Source: Monoplex corrugatus
Lineage: Eukaryota; Mollusca; Gastropoda; Littorinimorpha; Ranellidae
Assembly: GCA_030674185.1 (NCBI GenBank)
Contig: CM060308.1
Location: forward strand, 40,617,857 to 40,681,856
Length of the DNA stretch: 64,000 nucleotides
Direction: 5' to 3'
This document shows positions 49,796-62,560 of the stretch, one piece after another. The stretch's first letter is position 1. Every line of letters starts with the position of its first letter. A model generated the notes under the pieces. The model had not been told where the DNA came from, did no database searches, and worked only from the letters and a program-made list of their open reading frames with translations. The position numbers were made by a program, and so were the translations under genes.

Positions 49796-51902
49796 CGAGC
49801 AAAGTCAACATATCATTGAACATCTAACACAAACACTGAAGAACAATCAACATCGGAAGAAAAGAAAATGAACTGTTAACGTCGAAAGGAAGAAAAATAC
49901 GCGACTAATGCTGAAAGGCAGAGAACGGTCAGTGCAGAGAGAAACAAAATGAACGACAAATGCCAAAATAAAGAAGGATAACAGACGCTGAAAAATACAA
50001 AATGAACGACAGACGCCGAAAGACAGAAGAACGACCAACACTGAAAGAAACAAACTAAATAAATAAAGCCAAATGACAAAAGAACGAGCAACCTTCAAAG
50101 CAAAAAAACAAACAAACAAAACAAAAAATGACAGACCTACACTGATAAATGGAAGTACAACCAACGCTGAAAGAAAGAAAATGAACAACTTACTCCAATA
50201 TAATCACCAACATTGAGAGCAAGAAAATGAATAATGAACTTGAAAGAACAAAGATGAACAATTAACACCAACAGAAAGGAAACGAATAACTAATGCCGAC
50301 AAAAAAAAGAGAAAAAAACAGAAGAAAAAAAAACAGAAAAAAAAGTAAAAGAGAACAAAAAAGAAGGAACTAGAAAACTAAGGACGAAAGAAACAAACTA
50401 CATGATTAACAACCCTCTTCCGCCCGCCCCCAGAAAAGGGAAGTATATGAATTACGCTAAAAGACAGGAGAAAGATGACTATTAAAATACATGAAATGAA
50501 CAGCTAATAACAAAAGACAGACGATTAAACATCGCTAAAAGAAAGAAGAACGAGCAACGCCAAAAGACAAAAAAGATCGACCAAAGCCGAAAAACAAAAA
50601 CGGTGAATAACACTGAAAACACAGAAGAATACAAAAATCCAAACAAATAAAAAAAAAAAATACAACAACAAAAATGATAATAAAATAAAAATTTTAAAAA
50701 GCTCACTCAATGACAACGACAAGAAATGTGAATGCCCAGCGCTAAAGGAACGACCAAGGCCGAAATAATAATAATAATAAAAAGACTAATACTGAAAATC
50801 AGAAGAACGCCAAAACACAGAAAAATAGTTAATACCAAAAGAAATAGAATTGTATAACTAACAGAAGAAGAACGACCGACGCCAAAAATGAATATAAAAT
50901 GAACAAATCACGCTGAAAGACAGAAGAACAATCAACATTAAAAGAAATAGGCCTACAATCAATAAGCAATGCCAAAGTACCTACGAACGACAAATGCCAG
51001 AAGAAAGAACCTGAATCTCACTCCCAAAGAAAACAAAATGTATTATAAACAACGCTGATAGACAGACGAACGATCAACACAGAATGAAAGTAAAGGAACA
51101 ACAATACAAACACAGAAAGACAGAAGAAAGACCATCGCCGAGAGAAACGAAATGAACGGCCAGACACAGACGAACTGCCAACGCTGAGAGAAATAAAATG
51201 AATGTGTAAAAGAGAAAGACAGAAGAATTACCATCACCAAAAGAAACAAAACAATTTATGCCGAAAGAAAGAAAATGAATGACAAACGCCGAAAGGCAGA
51301 AGAACAACTAATCCTAATTGAAAGAAAATGAACGACTTACATCGAAAGAAAGAAAACTAACGACCAGCACCAAAAATTGGAACTACAACGAATAAAAGAA
51401 ACCAGAAAAACACGGAAATAGAATCAAAACGAGTAGTTGATATAACAAGAAAAGGTGAATTTTCGGCCAACGCTTGTCAAACGTAAAACGTGAGACAACA
51501 AATAACAAAAAATTAATGGAAAAATACCTAACTTCCCTGTTGTCTCGTTTAGCAGAAGAAAGATACTGATGTAAAATCGTAAAGTATGGCCAACGAAAGA
51601 AAGAAAATTAACAGCCAAAACAAAACAAAACAAAAAACCCACAAAAAACAACAACGCTGACAACAACAACAACAACAAAAAAGAAAGAAAAAAACAGAAA
51701 AAAGGAAAACAAATAAAAAAAAACCAATAAATAAAACCAACCAATGCAGAAAAAAGAACACAATTACGCAGGAAGACACAGGAATTACCAACACGAAAGA
51801 AAGAATAGAACAACAAACGCTGAAAGAAGGAAAATGAACTGCAAACGCAAAAAGGCAGACGAACGACCAGTGCTGAAATTAATAAATTGATTTGACTAAC
51901 AT
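49796..51902. repeat. Diverged T-poor monomers
   Basis: Irregular monomers of about 27-30 bp, such as gccgaaagacagaagaacga and aaagaaaatgaacgacyaac. At 51440-51545 a short divergent match to foldback element F occurs (ttttcggccaacgcttgtca). No gene. Confidence 0.7.
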
Positions 51903-52607
51903 GCAAAGGTAAGGGGTTGGAACTAAACAGCAGGAAGACTGAAGTCATGGTGATCAGTAAAAAACATGAAATCCCCTCCTGCAAAATAACAGCAAATGGC
52001 ACAACCTTGACACAGGTTAATAAGTTCAAATACCTGGGAACGGTCATTTCATCAGACGGCAGATGCACATCGGAAATAGCTGGCAGAATCGGCCAAGCCA
52101 AAACAACATTCAAGAAGATAAGCATTCTTACCAACAAAGCCTATCAATTAACATCAGAAAGAGAGTCCTTGAGTGTTATATAGAACCAATACTGTTGTAC
52201 GGATGCGAGGCTTGGACAGTCAGCAAGCAAAGCCAGAGCAGGATTGAGGCAGCCGAGATGTGGTTTCTCAGAAGAATGTTGAGAGTACCATGGACAGCAA
52301 AGAAAACAAACGAGACAGTCTTGATGGAGGCAGACACAAGTCGATCACTGATAAGGAAGATTAGGAAAAGACAAGCAACATTTATAGGCCATTTTATGAG
52401 GAAGGGGGATTTGGAGCACCTGGTCACAACGGGAAAGCTGGAGGGAAAGAGAGCACCGGGTAGACCCAGGGAGGGAATGCTGGACGGACTTGCAGAGTGG
52501 CTGGGGATGAGGAGGGTGGGGGAGATGCTGGGTGCAACGAGAGATAGAGATGGTTGGAAGTCCATGGTCGCCAGCGCCATGCGGCAGGGCACCTGATGAT
52601 GATGATG
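51903..52607 (+). mobile_element. 5'-truncated RTE/BovB-like LINE, sibling of the 9.6 kb copy
   Basis: Homology to the 9607-12900 LINE starts abruptly at gcaaaggtaaggggttgg and runs to GGCACC plus the same (TGA)n tail at 52590-52607. It encodes the post-RT domain: GLELNSRKTEVMVISKK, KYLGTVISSDGRCTSE, LLYGCEAWTV, RRMLRVPWTAKK and RDRDGWKSM. The protein is nearly identical to copy 1, but there is a 3-base loss and then a frameshift near 52139, so the frame at 51917 passes into that at 52063. 5' truncation is expected from incomplete reverse transcription. It sits inside the satellite landscape on the opposite strand to copy 1. Confidence 0.9.
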
Positions 52608-53931
52608 AACATGGAAAGAAAGAAAATGAATGACTAACCACAAAAGACCGATCATCGCAAGAAATAAATACCAATGCTACAAGAAACAAAAATGAATAAC
52701 ACCAAAAAACAGAAGAATGACCAACTTGGAAGAAAGAAAACGAATGAATAACACGGAAAGATAGCAAGTGACTTGCTATCGCTGACAGAAAGAAACTGAA
52801 ATACTTATGCCGAACGAGAGACGAACGACTAATTCCAAAAGAAAAGAAATTGACATAAAGGTTTATTGCCGAAAGCCAATTCGACCAACGCCTAATCAAA
52901 CGTAATGAAAAATTATCAACACAATAAAAGAATAATGTCGAAAGACTAAAAGAATTACCAAGGTCACAAGAAACCAATTGAACGACCGATGCCGACAGAC
53001 AGAACAACCACCAAATAGTGTAAGACACAAAGACGGCCAACGTGGGGAAAAAGACATTAAACTCGTATTGCTAAAAAAAAAAAAAAAAAAAATGAAACGA
53101 AGGACAAACGCCGACAGACAGAAGAAAGATCAATGCCAACAGAAAGGAAATGATTAATGCCAAAAGACAGAAGAATGACCAACGCTGAAAGAAAGAACAT
53201 GAACGACTCTCTCCAAAACAAAATAAAAACAAAAAAATGTAGCACGAACAGTGAAAGTCAGATGAATGACCAACACCGAATAAAAGAAAACAAGACAGGA
53301 GAATTACCAAAGCCGAAAAAACAAAACAAAACAAAAACCCCGACTCGTGCCAAAAGAAAGAAAATGAGCAACCAATACCAAGACATAAGAACGACCACAA
53401 GCAAACGGGGAGCAAAAAGACTAACACCAAAAGATACTTAAAAACCAACATTGAAAAACAGAACGACTACTACCACTCATAGAAAGAACATGAATGACTA
53501 GTGTCGGAAAAAAGAGAAACTGAATAATCAACTCTGATCAAAATAACTACACCGTAAGGCAGAAAAACGACAAACGCCGAAATAAAGTACATAACTATCG
53601 TCGAAAAAAAAACCCGAGTAATTCAGAAATGAAAAAGAACAAGAAAAATGAACGAATTGTGCGAAAAGGTAGAAGTTTAACCACCCTGAAATAAAAAGGA
53701 CAATAAATGCGACTGAGGGAAAATGAACCACAATTACCAACAGCCAGAAGAATGCCCAAAGCAGGAATATGTAAAGTAATTGACTAAAGCAGAAAGGCAA
53801 AGAGACGACCAATGCAAAAATAGATAAAATAATTTGACTACCGCCGAAAGAAAGAAAATGAACGACCAACGCCGACAGAAACAGACAGAAAATCTGCAAG
53901 CGCTGAAAGAAACAAAATATCGCCAACGCAA

Positions 53932-53981
<50 letters not shown>

Positions 53982-54659
53982 AAAAGAAAAAAAAAGTAAT
54001 AATAAGAAGAAATCCGAAAGACAGAAGAACAGCCAACGCCAGAAGAGAGGAAAAATAAACAATAAACGAAAACAAACAAACAAAAAATAGAAGATGAACA
54101 ACAAATGCTGACATTAGGAAAATGGAAGACTAACAGCGAAAGAAAGAAAACTCATGCCAAAAAAAAAAAAAAACAAAAAACAAAAGAAGAAGACATCGGC
54201 GAAAATGTCAAAAGAAACAGAAGACAGAAGACAGAGGAACGACTTACTCTGAAAGAAACAAATTTAACGACCAACATCGAAATACCGAAGGAAAACTAAC
54301 GACGAAAAAAAGAAGGAAAAAAAAAAAGAAGAAAAAAAAAGGAAAAAAAAAAAAAGAGAAGAAAAGAAATCAACAATAAACAGACAAAAAAAAGAAAATT
54401 AACAAGAACGTCAAAAGAAAGAAAATGAAGGACTCACACCGAAATAAGAGATGAACGACTAACATCATAAGAAAGAAAATGAATGTCTCGTGCTGAAAGC
54501 TGGAGAACAGGTAATGCTCAAAGAAAGAAACTGAAGTCTTAATGCCGAAAGGTGTAAAAAAAAAACGATAAACGCAGAAAGACTGACGAACGACTATCGC
54601 CAAATGACTGAAGAACGACCAACAATAAAAGAAATAAAATGAACGGCTAACACCTGAAG
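52608..54659. repeat. Diverged T-poor monomers
   Basis: Continues the same word usage (aacgctgaaagaaagaa, gacagaagaatgacc). A-runs occur at 53070-53090, 53930-53995 and 54305-54360. No gene. Confidence 0.7.
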
Positions 54660-56060
54660 ATAGAAATAACGACCAATGCCTAAAGAAACAAACTGAAGAC
54701 CAACGCCCAGAGAAACAAAAGAACGACCAAAGAAACAAACTAAAAGACAACATCCACAGAAACAAACTGAAAGAACAACGACCAAAGAACGAAACTGAAG
54801 GACCAGCATCTACAGGAACAAACCAAAGACCAACACCCAATGAAACAAACCAAAGACCAACACTCAAACAAATCAAAGACCAACACCCAAAGAAACAAAC
54901 TGAACGAACAACACCCAAAGAAACAAACCAAACACCAACGCCCAAAAAAACAAACCAAACCCCAACGCCCAAAGAAACAAACACCAACGCCCAAAGAAAC
55001 AAATCAAAGACCAACACCCAAAGAAACAAATCAAAGACCAAATACCCGAAGAAACAAACCAAAGACCAAATACCCAAAGAAACGAATCTAAGACCAACAC
55101 CCAAAGAAACAAACTCATCGAAGAACATCGAAAGAAACAAACCAAAGACAGACTCCCAAAGAAACAAACCAAAGATCAACGCCCAAAGAAACCAACCAAA
55201 GATCAACGCCCAAAGAAACCAACCAAAGATCAACTCCCAAAGAAACCAACCAAAGATCAACACCCAAAGAAACCAACCAAAGATCAACACCCAAAGAAAC
55301 CAACCAAAGATCAACACCCAAAGAAACAAACCAAAGACAGACTCCCAAAGAAACCAACCAAAGATCAACGCCCAAAGAAACAAACCAAAGATCAACACCC
55401 AAAGAAACCAACCAAAGATCAACACCCAAAGAAACCAACCAAAGATCAACACCAAAGAAACAAACCAAAGACAGACTCCCAAAGAAACCAACCAAAGATC
55501 AACACCCAAAGAAACCAACCAAAGATCAACACCCAAAGAAACCAAAAAACCAACATCCAAAGAAACAAACTAAAGACCAACATCCAAAGAAACAAACCAA
55601 AGACAGACTCCCAAAGAAACCAACCAAAGATCAACACCCAAAGAAACCAACCAAAGATCAACACCCAAAGAAACCAAAAAACCAACACCCAAAGAAACAA
55701 ACTAAAGACCAACATCCAAAGAAACAAACCAAAGACAGACTCCCAAAGAAACAAACTAAAGATCAACACCCAAAGAAACAAACTAAAGACCAACACCCAA
55801 AGAAACAAACTAAAGACCAACACCCAAAGAAACAAACCAAAGACAGACTCCCAAAGAAACCAACCAAAGATCAACACCCAAAGAAACCAACCAAAGATCA
55901 ACACCCAAAGAAACCAAAAAACCAACATCCAAAGAAACAAAAGACCAACACCCAAAGAAACAAACTAAAGACCAACATCCAAAGAAACAAACCAAAGACC
56001 AAAACCCAAAGAAACAAACCAAAGACCAACACCCAAAGAAACAAACTGATCGACCAGTGC
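54660..56060. repeat. 27-bp tandem array, type 2
   Basis: The unit is cacccaaagaaaccaaccaa plus agatcaa, with an acagactccc variant recurring at 55471, 55603, 55735 and 55843. The spacing of 132, 132 and 108 shows higher-order repeats of four or five units, one of them shortened. Minus-strand frames (LWLVSLGVD-type) are periodic. Confidence 0.95.
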
Positions 56061-58000
<1,940 letters not shown>

Positions 58001-58570
58001 GTGCTGAGAAATAAAGGATATAAATGACCAATGCCAAAACAAAGCAAATGAATGAAGTTGAAAGAAAGAACTACAACCTCAGAAAGAAAGTGACCAGTGG
58101 TGCCTAAAGAAACAAAATGAATAAATAACGCGAAAACGAAGAAAATGAATGAATTATGTTGAAATGCAAAAGAACAACCATCGCAAAATAAATGTAATGA
58201 ACGACTAACACTGAAAAAGACACGAAAGAACAACGCCAAAGACGGGATTAACGCCGAATAGTTTCAGTTTCTGAAGATGTCTTCGCGCTCGGAATAGATT
58301 CTGTATGCACTAACATCACAAGTGCCATGTGTATGGTGATCATGGAACAAGAACCCATGCCGAAAGACAGAACAACAATCAATGCTGAAAGAAAGAAAAT
58401 GAACTACTAACACCAAAAGAGAGAACTATGGTTTGTGCTGAGGAAACGAAATCGAACGATTTACCCCGAAAGAAGAAAATTGACTGCTAGAAGAACTAGC
58501 AACGCTGAAAGAAACCATTGCCTAAAGACAGAAGGACGACCACCAACAAAAGAAACAAAATCAGTAACTA
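58001..58570. repeat. Diverged T-poor monomers with SINE S1 copy 3
   Basis: Degenerate monomers flank a SINE S1 copy at 58261-58350 (+): gtttcagtttctgaagatg, gcgctcgg, ctgtatgcactaac, agtgccatgtgtatggtgat. The SINE inserted into the satellite. Confidence 0.7.
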
Positions 58571-59456
58571 AAGAGGGGCTGGAGAGAGCAAGCAAGCTCT
58601 CTGAACTTTGAGAAGGATGACAAAAATCTCTGGGTACCTAACAACGAAAAGAACAACAGAGCCAAACTCACCCTTTAAGAAAATGGGAAGATTCTGACTT
58701 GAAAGCAAGCAGCTGTGCAAATGAGAGCAACGTGCCATTCAGCACTGAACAGCAGCAAAAATCAAGACGACAACGAGAGAAAGGGCCACCAAAAGAGTAG
58801 GATTGGAACCCACGAAACTTCATTTTATCCATCATGAATTTCAAGTTATTTGGGAAGAAGCTGAAGGTAAGGAAGTCCGTGATCCTGATGGCACCAGCAA
58901 AGAGATGCTTACCCATCTTGGCAATGCGATAGTATGCAAACTTCTAGAAATCTTCAAAAGTAGCTGGGAAGAAGAGTCAATACCACAAACTTGGAGACAA
59001 GCATTCATGGTACCTATCCTCAAGAGTAGAAAGAACCCAAAGCAGACTCCCTGTTACCGCCCAGTCAGCCTGACCAGCTGTGTAGTGAAGACCATTGAAA
59101 ACTTCGTGAACAACTGGACTGGTGGACATCTTATCAAACTGTATAGAGCAGGCATTTCTAACAACATGTACTAGTGGATCAAGGCTTACATCTACAGTCA
59201 CAGAACAAGAATCTTTGTCAATTACGACAACAGAAAAGAAATGGGTCCCACAAGGCAAGGCCTCCTCCCCTACGCTGTCCTATCCCGTCATCTGCTACTT
59301 GATATCTGAACTGCCTTTGGATATTAAAGCTGCGTTCTAGCGAACGACTTGATGATCTGGTGCAAGGAGGAACATTCAACAACCGCCACTGACAAGAATG
59401 CAACGAGGAGTAAATCGGCTGAATGTATGGGCAGGAAAATGCTGTGTCTTCATTAA
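58571..59456 (+). pseudogene. Jockey-like reverse transcriptase, N-terminal half
   Basis: Reading across frames shows DPDGTSKEMLTHLG (about 58880-58920), IPQTWRQAFMVPILKSRK, CYRPVSLTSCVVKTIE (about 59053-59100), WVPQGKASSPTLS (about 59240-59280) and finally LANDLMIWCKEEHS (about 59337-59380). The last block corresponds to the catalytic ADDL motif, with the first Asp changed to Asn. In-frame stops occur at 59172-59174 and around 59338. It stops at about 59456, where the sequence changes to the RTE-like segment. The protein is certainly inactive. Confidence 0.75.
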
Positions 59457-61250
59457 GCATTAAGAAGCTTGGTCGTGGGGCGACCATCCCGAACCCAGGG
59501 GGCCGCAGATGGTGGATAGCGCACGGCCTTCAGATGCAGAGGTAAGCTGAGAAATACGCCAGGCTTGCCTGGACAAATAAGCAGTCCCGGACCAATAGGC
59601 AATGGACGAGACAGGATGGCATCTGGCAAGGCTACAGCTAAAAGATATCCGTATGTCCCGCGATGGAGCCAATGAATGCATACGGAGTGCCCTCCAAAAA
59701 GCCATAGCCCCCTGTGCTCACAGGGTAGGTCTTTTGGCCATGGTCTAAGGTGTTGACACGGCATTATTAGGTGTATGAATCCGCTCGATGGGGTCAACCG
59801 CCAAGGTGGAAGAATTCGCCCTGATGGGACTCGATGGACACATGTTGTGGACCAAGGTGAACCATTTCATATTGTGTGGATTTCAACTGTTGGTCAGAAG
59901 GGACGATTTTCATTCTACAGCCTCTTTTAAATTAGTACCGTATTCCTAAAAAAACAAGTGAGCTACAAAAACAGATCAAAGTGCTTCACAGTCAAAGCAG
60001 CCAGGTAAAGTGGAGATAGTGTGATGGACGCCAGTGAAAGCCGTTCTAGGGAAGCTGGCGTCCCGAGGATTCAACTCTAAACTGCAAAGATGATAACACG
60101 CATTGGATACTGGAATGTTAGAACTTTGTTTCAATCAAACAAAGATAGTACGTCATCAACGATATGGAGACCTACCTTATCAGCACCTTTGGCCTTTGTG
60201 AAATCCGCTGGACAGACTTAAGAAAATTTACATTACGAGACAGGGTCATCTTGTTATCAAACCGTCAGGACAATATCAACTGGGATAGCGTTGCTCTTAT
60301 CCTGGACAGGTAGGCATGAAGTGCACTAGAAGATTGGACAATAATGAGTGAACGCCTCTTGTCACCCGCGTTTGTCATCAAGCATGCTAAGGCCATCTTC
60401 GTCCAATTCTACGCCCCAACCAATGACCATGATGATACTAACAAAGACATCTTTTACCAGCCACTTCAAGATCTGTTTGAATCAGTGCCTCGCTATGACA
60501 TTTTATTGGTCATGGTGGACTTGAACACAGAGTGGAGAGGATCAGTCTTTGAGCACGTCCTTCTCCACATGGCTGTGGCAAACAGAAAATGGCGACCGTT
60601 TTTACAGCTGTGCGCCATGAACGATGATCGACGCTGTTCAAACAGAGAGACATCCACAAGATCACAGATTTCCAACGATCACAGACACAGACACAGACTG
60701 ACCATATTGAAACTGAACCGAAATGGTCCTCCCCCTCGACTGCAGGACGTATGTATGCACCGTGGAGCAGATGTGTGCAGTGGCCACTACTTAGCCATGG
60801 CGAAGCTCAAGGCCAAGCTGAAGAGACAGAAGAAAAAGGAAACAAATGCTAAACGCTCTGACACCAGCAGCTTGGAAAACCATAATACAGAGGCTCAGTT
60901 TCAAGCTTTCCAGAGCAACAGATTCTCAGCCTTGGTTAAACTCATGCCAAGGACGAAAGAATGGTGGGACCAGGTGAAAGATGCCATATCAGCCGCTGGG
61001 AAACAGAAAAAGAATCCTGGATCAGTGATACAATATGGAGTATAATACCAGAAAAGAGAAAACACCTGATAGAACACAGTTGTTCCTCTGATAAAGCAGC
61101 CTGGTTCCAAGAGCACAATGAGAAGGACAATGAAGTTAAGCAAGGTGTTCAGAGACATAAAAGTGAATGGCCGGACAAACAAGCAAAAAATGCCAAAGAA
61201 ATTGCTAAACATGACATGCGAGCAGTCTATCAGATGGCCAAGAATATATG
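59457..61250 (+). pseudogene. RTE-like LINE 5' UTR and endonuclease, 3'-truncated
   Basis: A long leader (about 59460-60089) precedes an ATG at 60090 that starts MITRIGYWNVRTLFQ, the APE endonuclease N-terminus. Frameshifts and stops follow. Later blocks are MSERLL..FYAPTNDHDD (60344-60440), LLVMVDLNTEW, HRGADVCSGHYLAMAKLKAKL (about 60757-60820) and a Lys-rich linker (RQKKKETNAKRSDTS), then WISDTIW..EKRKHLIEHS and DNEVKQGVQRHK to about 61245. The usual SDH near the end of the endonuclease reads SGH. No reverse transcriptase follows. It is a different family from the 9.6 kb LINE, although the domain is the same. LINE copies are normally 5'-truncated, so this 3'-truncated form is odd. Confidence 0.72.
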
Positions 61251-61339
61251 ATCAACGATTCAAGACCTGCTTCACTTGTACACTATCACCACTAAGGACT
61301 TCACAGACCAAGGCAGACCTAGAAGACACACACTGAAAA

Positions 61340-62560
61340 AAACAAAAGCTAGGGCCAGGCGGAAGCTAGCGATTCTCCGCAAGTTGGCGAGCACTACACA
61401 TGAAGCAAACAGAGAAGATATTGAAAATAGTATTTTTCTGTACATCAGGGGACAATCAGGCCTCACCTCGAGTATGGCTCCACTGCATGGTATGCCTCAG
61501 CCAAGACCAACCCTACAAGCGCTCAACAAAGTACAGACCCAGGCCCTCAGACTCGTCATAGGTGCAGTGCGGTCGATGCCTATCCAAAAATGAAGACAAG
61601 CATCAAGCCTTTCAGTCAGAGAAGGGAAACCAAGAACATGATGCTAGTTAAGAAGTTCAGATGTCTGACAGATCATTCCATGACGAAAACAGACGGTCTC
61701 AGCAAAAACACCTGAAACAGAGAAGTTTTGTCCACAATAGCAAAAGGTTACTGCGGAAACATCAGCAAGCCCTGCCAAAGGAGACAATTTCACTGTCATC
61801 TTTGCAACTGTCACAACCATGGACACCAGAACAGCCTGATTTTAAAATCCACCTCAACGTCCTTTCTGATACTTTAGCGGAAGTACAAGATGGCACAGCA
61901 CACTAGGTTCTCACGTTGGTCACGAAAGAAGAGCAATACCCACAGGAGGCATTGAAACATGTATACACCAATGAGTCAATCACCAATGCTTTGACCAGTG
62001 GGGAACTAAGTGTCCTCATCAACTTTCCAGGGACTCAGACTGCAGCTTCCAGTGTTCCTCGGGCAAACACTGCAGCAAATACCAAGCAAAAACAGAGACT
62101 TACGCAAACAGCCTCTATGATTCATAGTACAGACGACATATGCTTTCAAGTGGTTTTCCTCTCAGATGTTTTCTTTCCTCCAGGTCCAACAGAATGACTG
62201 GCTTCTTCACCTGATCAAGGCCTCCCAACAAGTCAAAAGACCCAGTAGAATAGTCATTCAGTGGATCCCATCACTAGAGAGGAGCCCAGAAAAAACAAAC
62301 TACACTCAGCTACAACGAAAAGAGAAGCAACATGAAAGTACTCCTTTTAGCCAAAGACAGAAAGGGAGGCTACCACATTCTGTCCAGAGAGCAGGAAGTG
62401 GTCCTGATAAGACTTCGCGCTGGCCACAACAGGCGCAACACCCACATAAACCTCAAGTTGCAAATGACGCCTTCATCAACCTGCCTCTGCAATCAAGAGG
62501 ATCAAACAGTAAATGTGTAATGCAGCGATGTCGCCTGTATCAACTAGAACAATAGGAGAC
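61340..62560 (+). pseudogene. Jockey-like LINE: RT thumb and RNase H-like C-terminus
   Basis: It begins KARARRKLAILRKLAST (about 61344), then ALNKVQTQALRLVIGAVRSMPIQK (61520-61590). Next is the region before the RNase H domain (RSFVHNSKRLLRKHQQALP, ISLSSLQLS..W, about 61720-61820). The RNase H-like start reads EEQYPQEALKHVYTNESITNA (about 61930-61990), and RIVIQWIPS follows at about 62247. The last part is GGYHILSREQEVVLIRLRAG (from about 62362), ending CNQEDQTVNV and MQRCRLY. The first RNase H carboxylate (expected in YTDGS) is Asn here (YTNES). Several frames must be joined, so it is non-functional. Confidence 0.72.

Larger units (their letters stand above)
58571..62560 (+). mobile_element. 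Degenerate jockey-like LINE interrupted by RTE-like sequence
   Basis: Two plus-strand segments of one jockey-type LINE flank foreign LINE sequence. The left segment (about 58571-59456) covers the early reverse transcriptase. The right segment (about 61340-62560) covers the RT thumb and an RNase H-like C-terminal region. Between them (about 59460-61250) lies the 5' part of an RTE-like LINE. All frames are broken by stops and indels. The whole sits in the T-poor satellite, which resumes after 62560. Confidence 0.75.

Noticed and set aside
48135..49823. 562-residue minus-strand frame as a membrane protein gene
   Set aside because: It is a direct consequence of a 27-bp unit without stops in that frame. 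The same DNA is open on the other strand and there is no splice, promoter or domain evidence.
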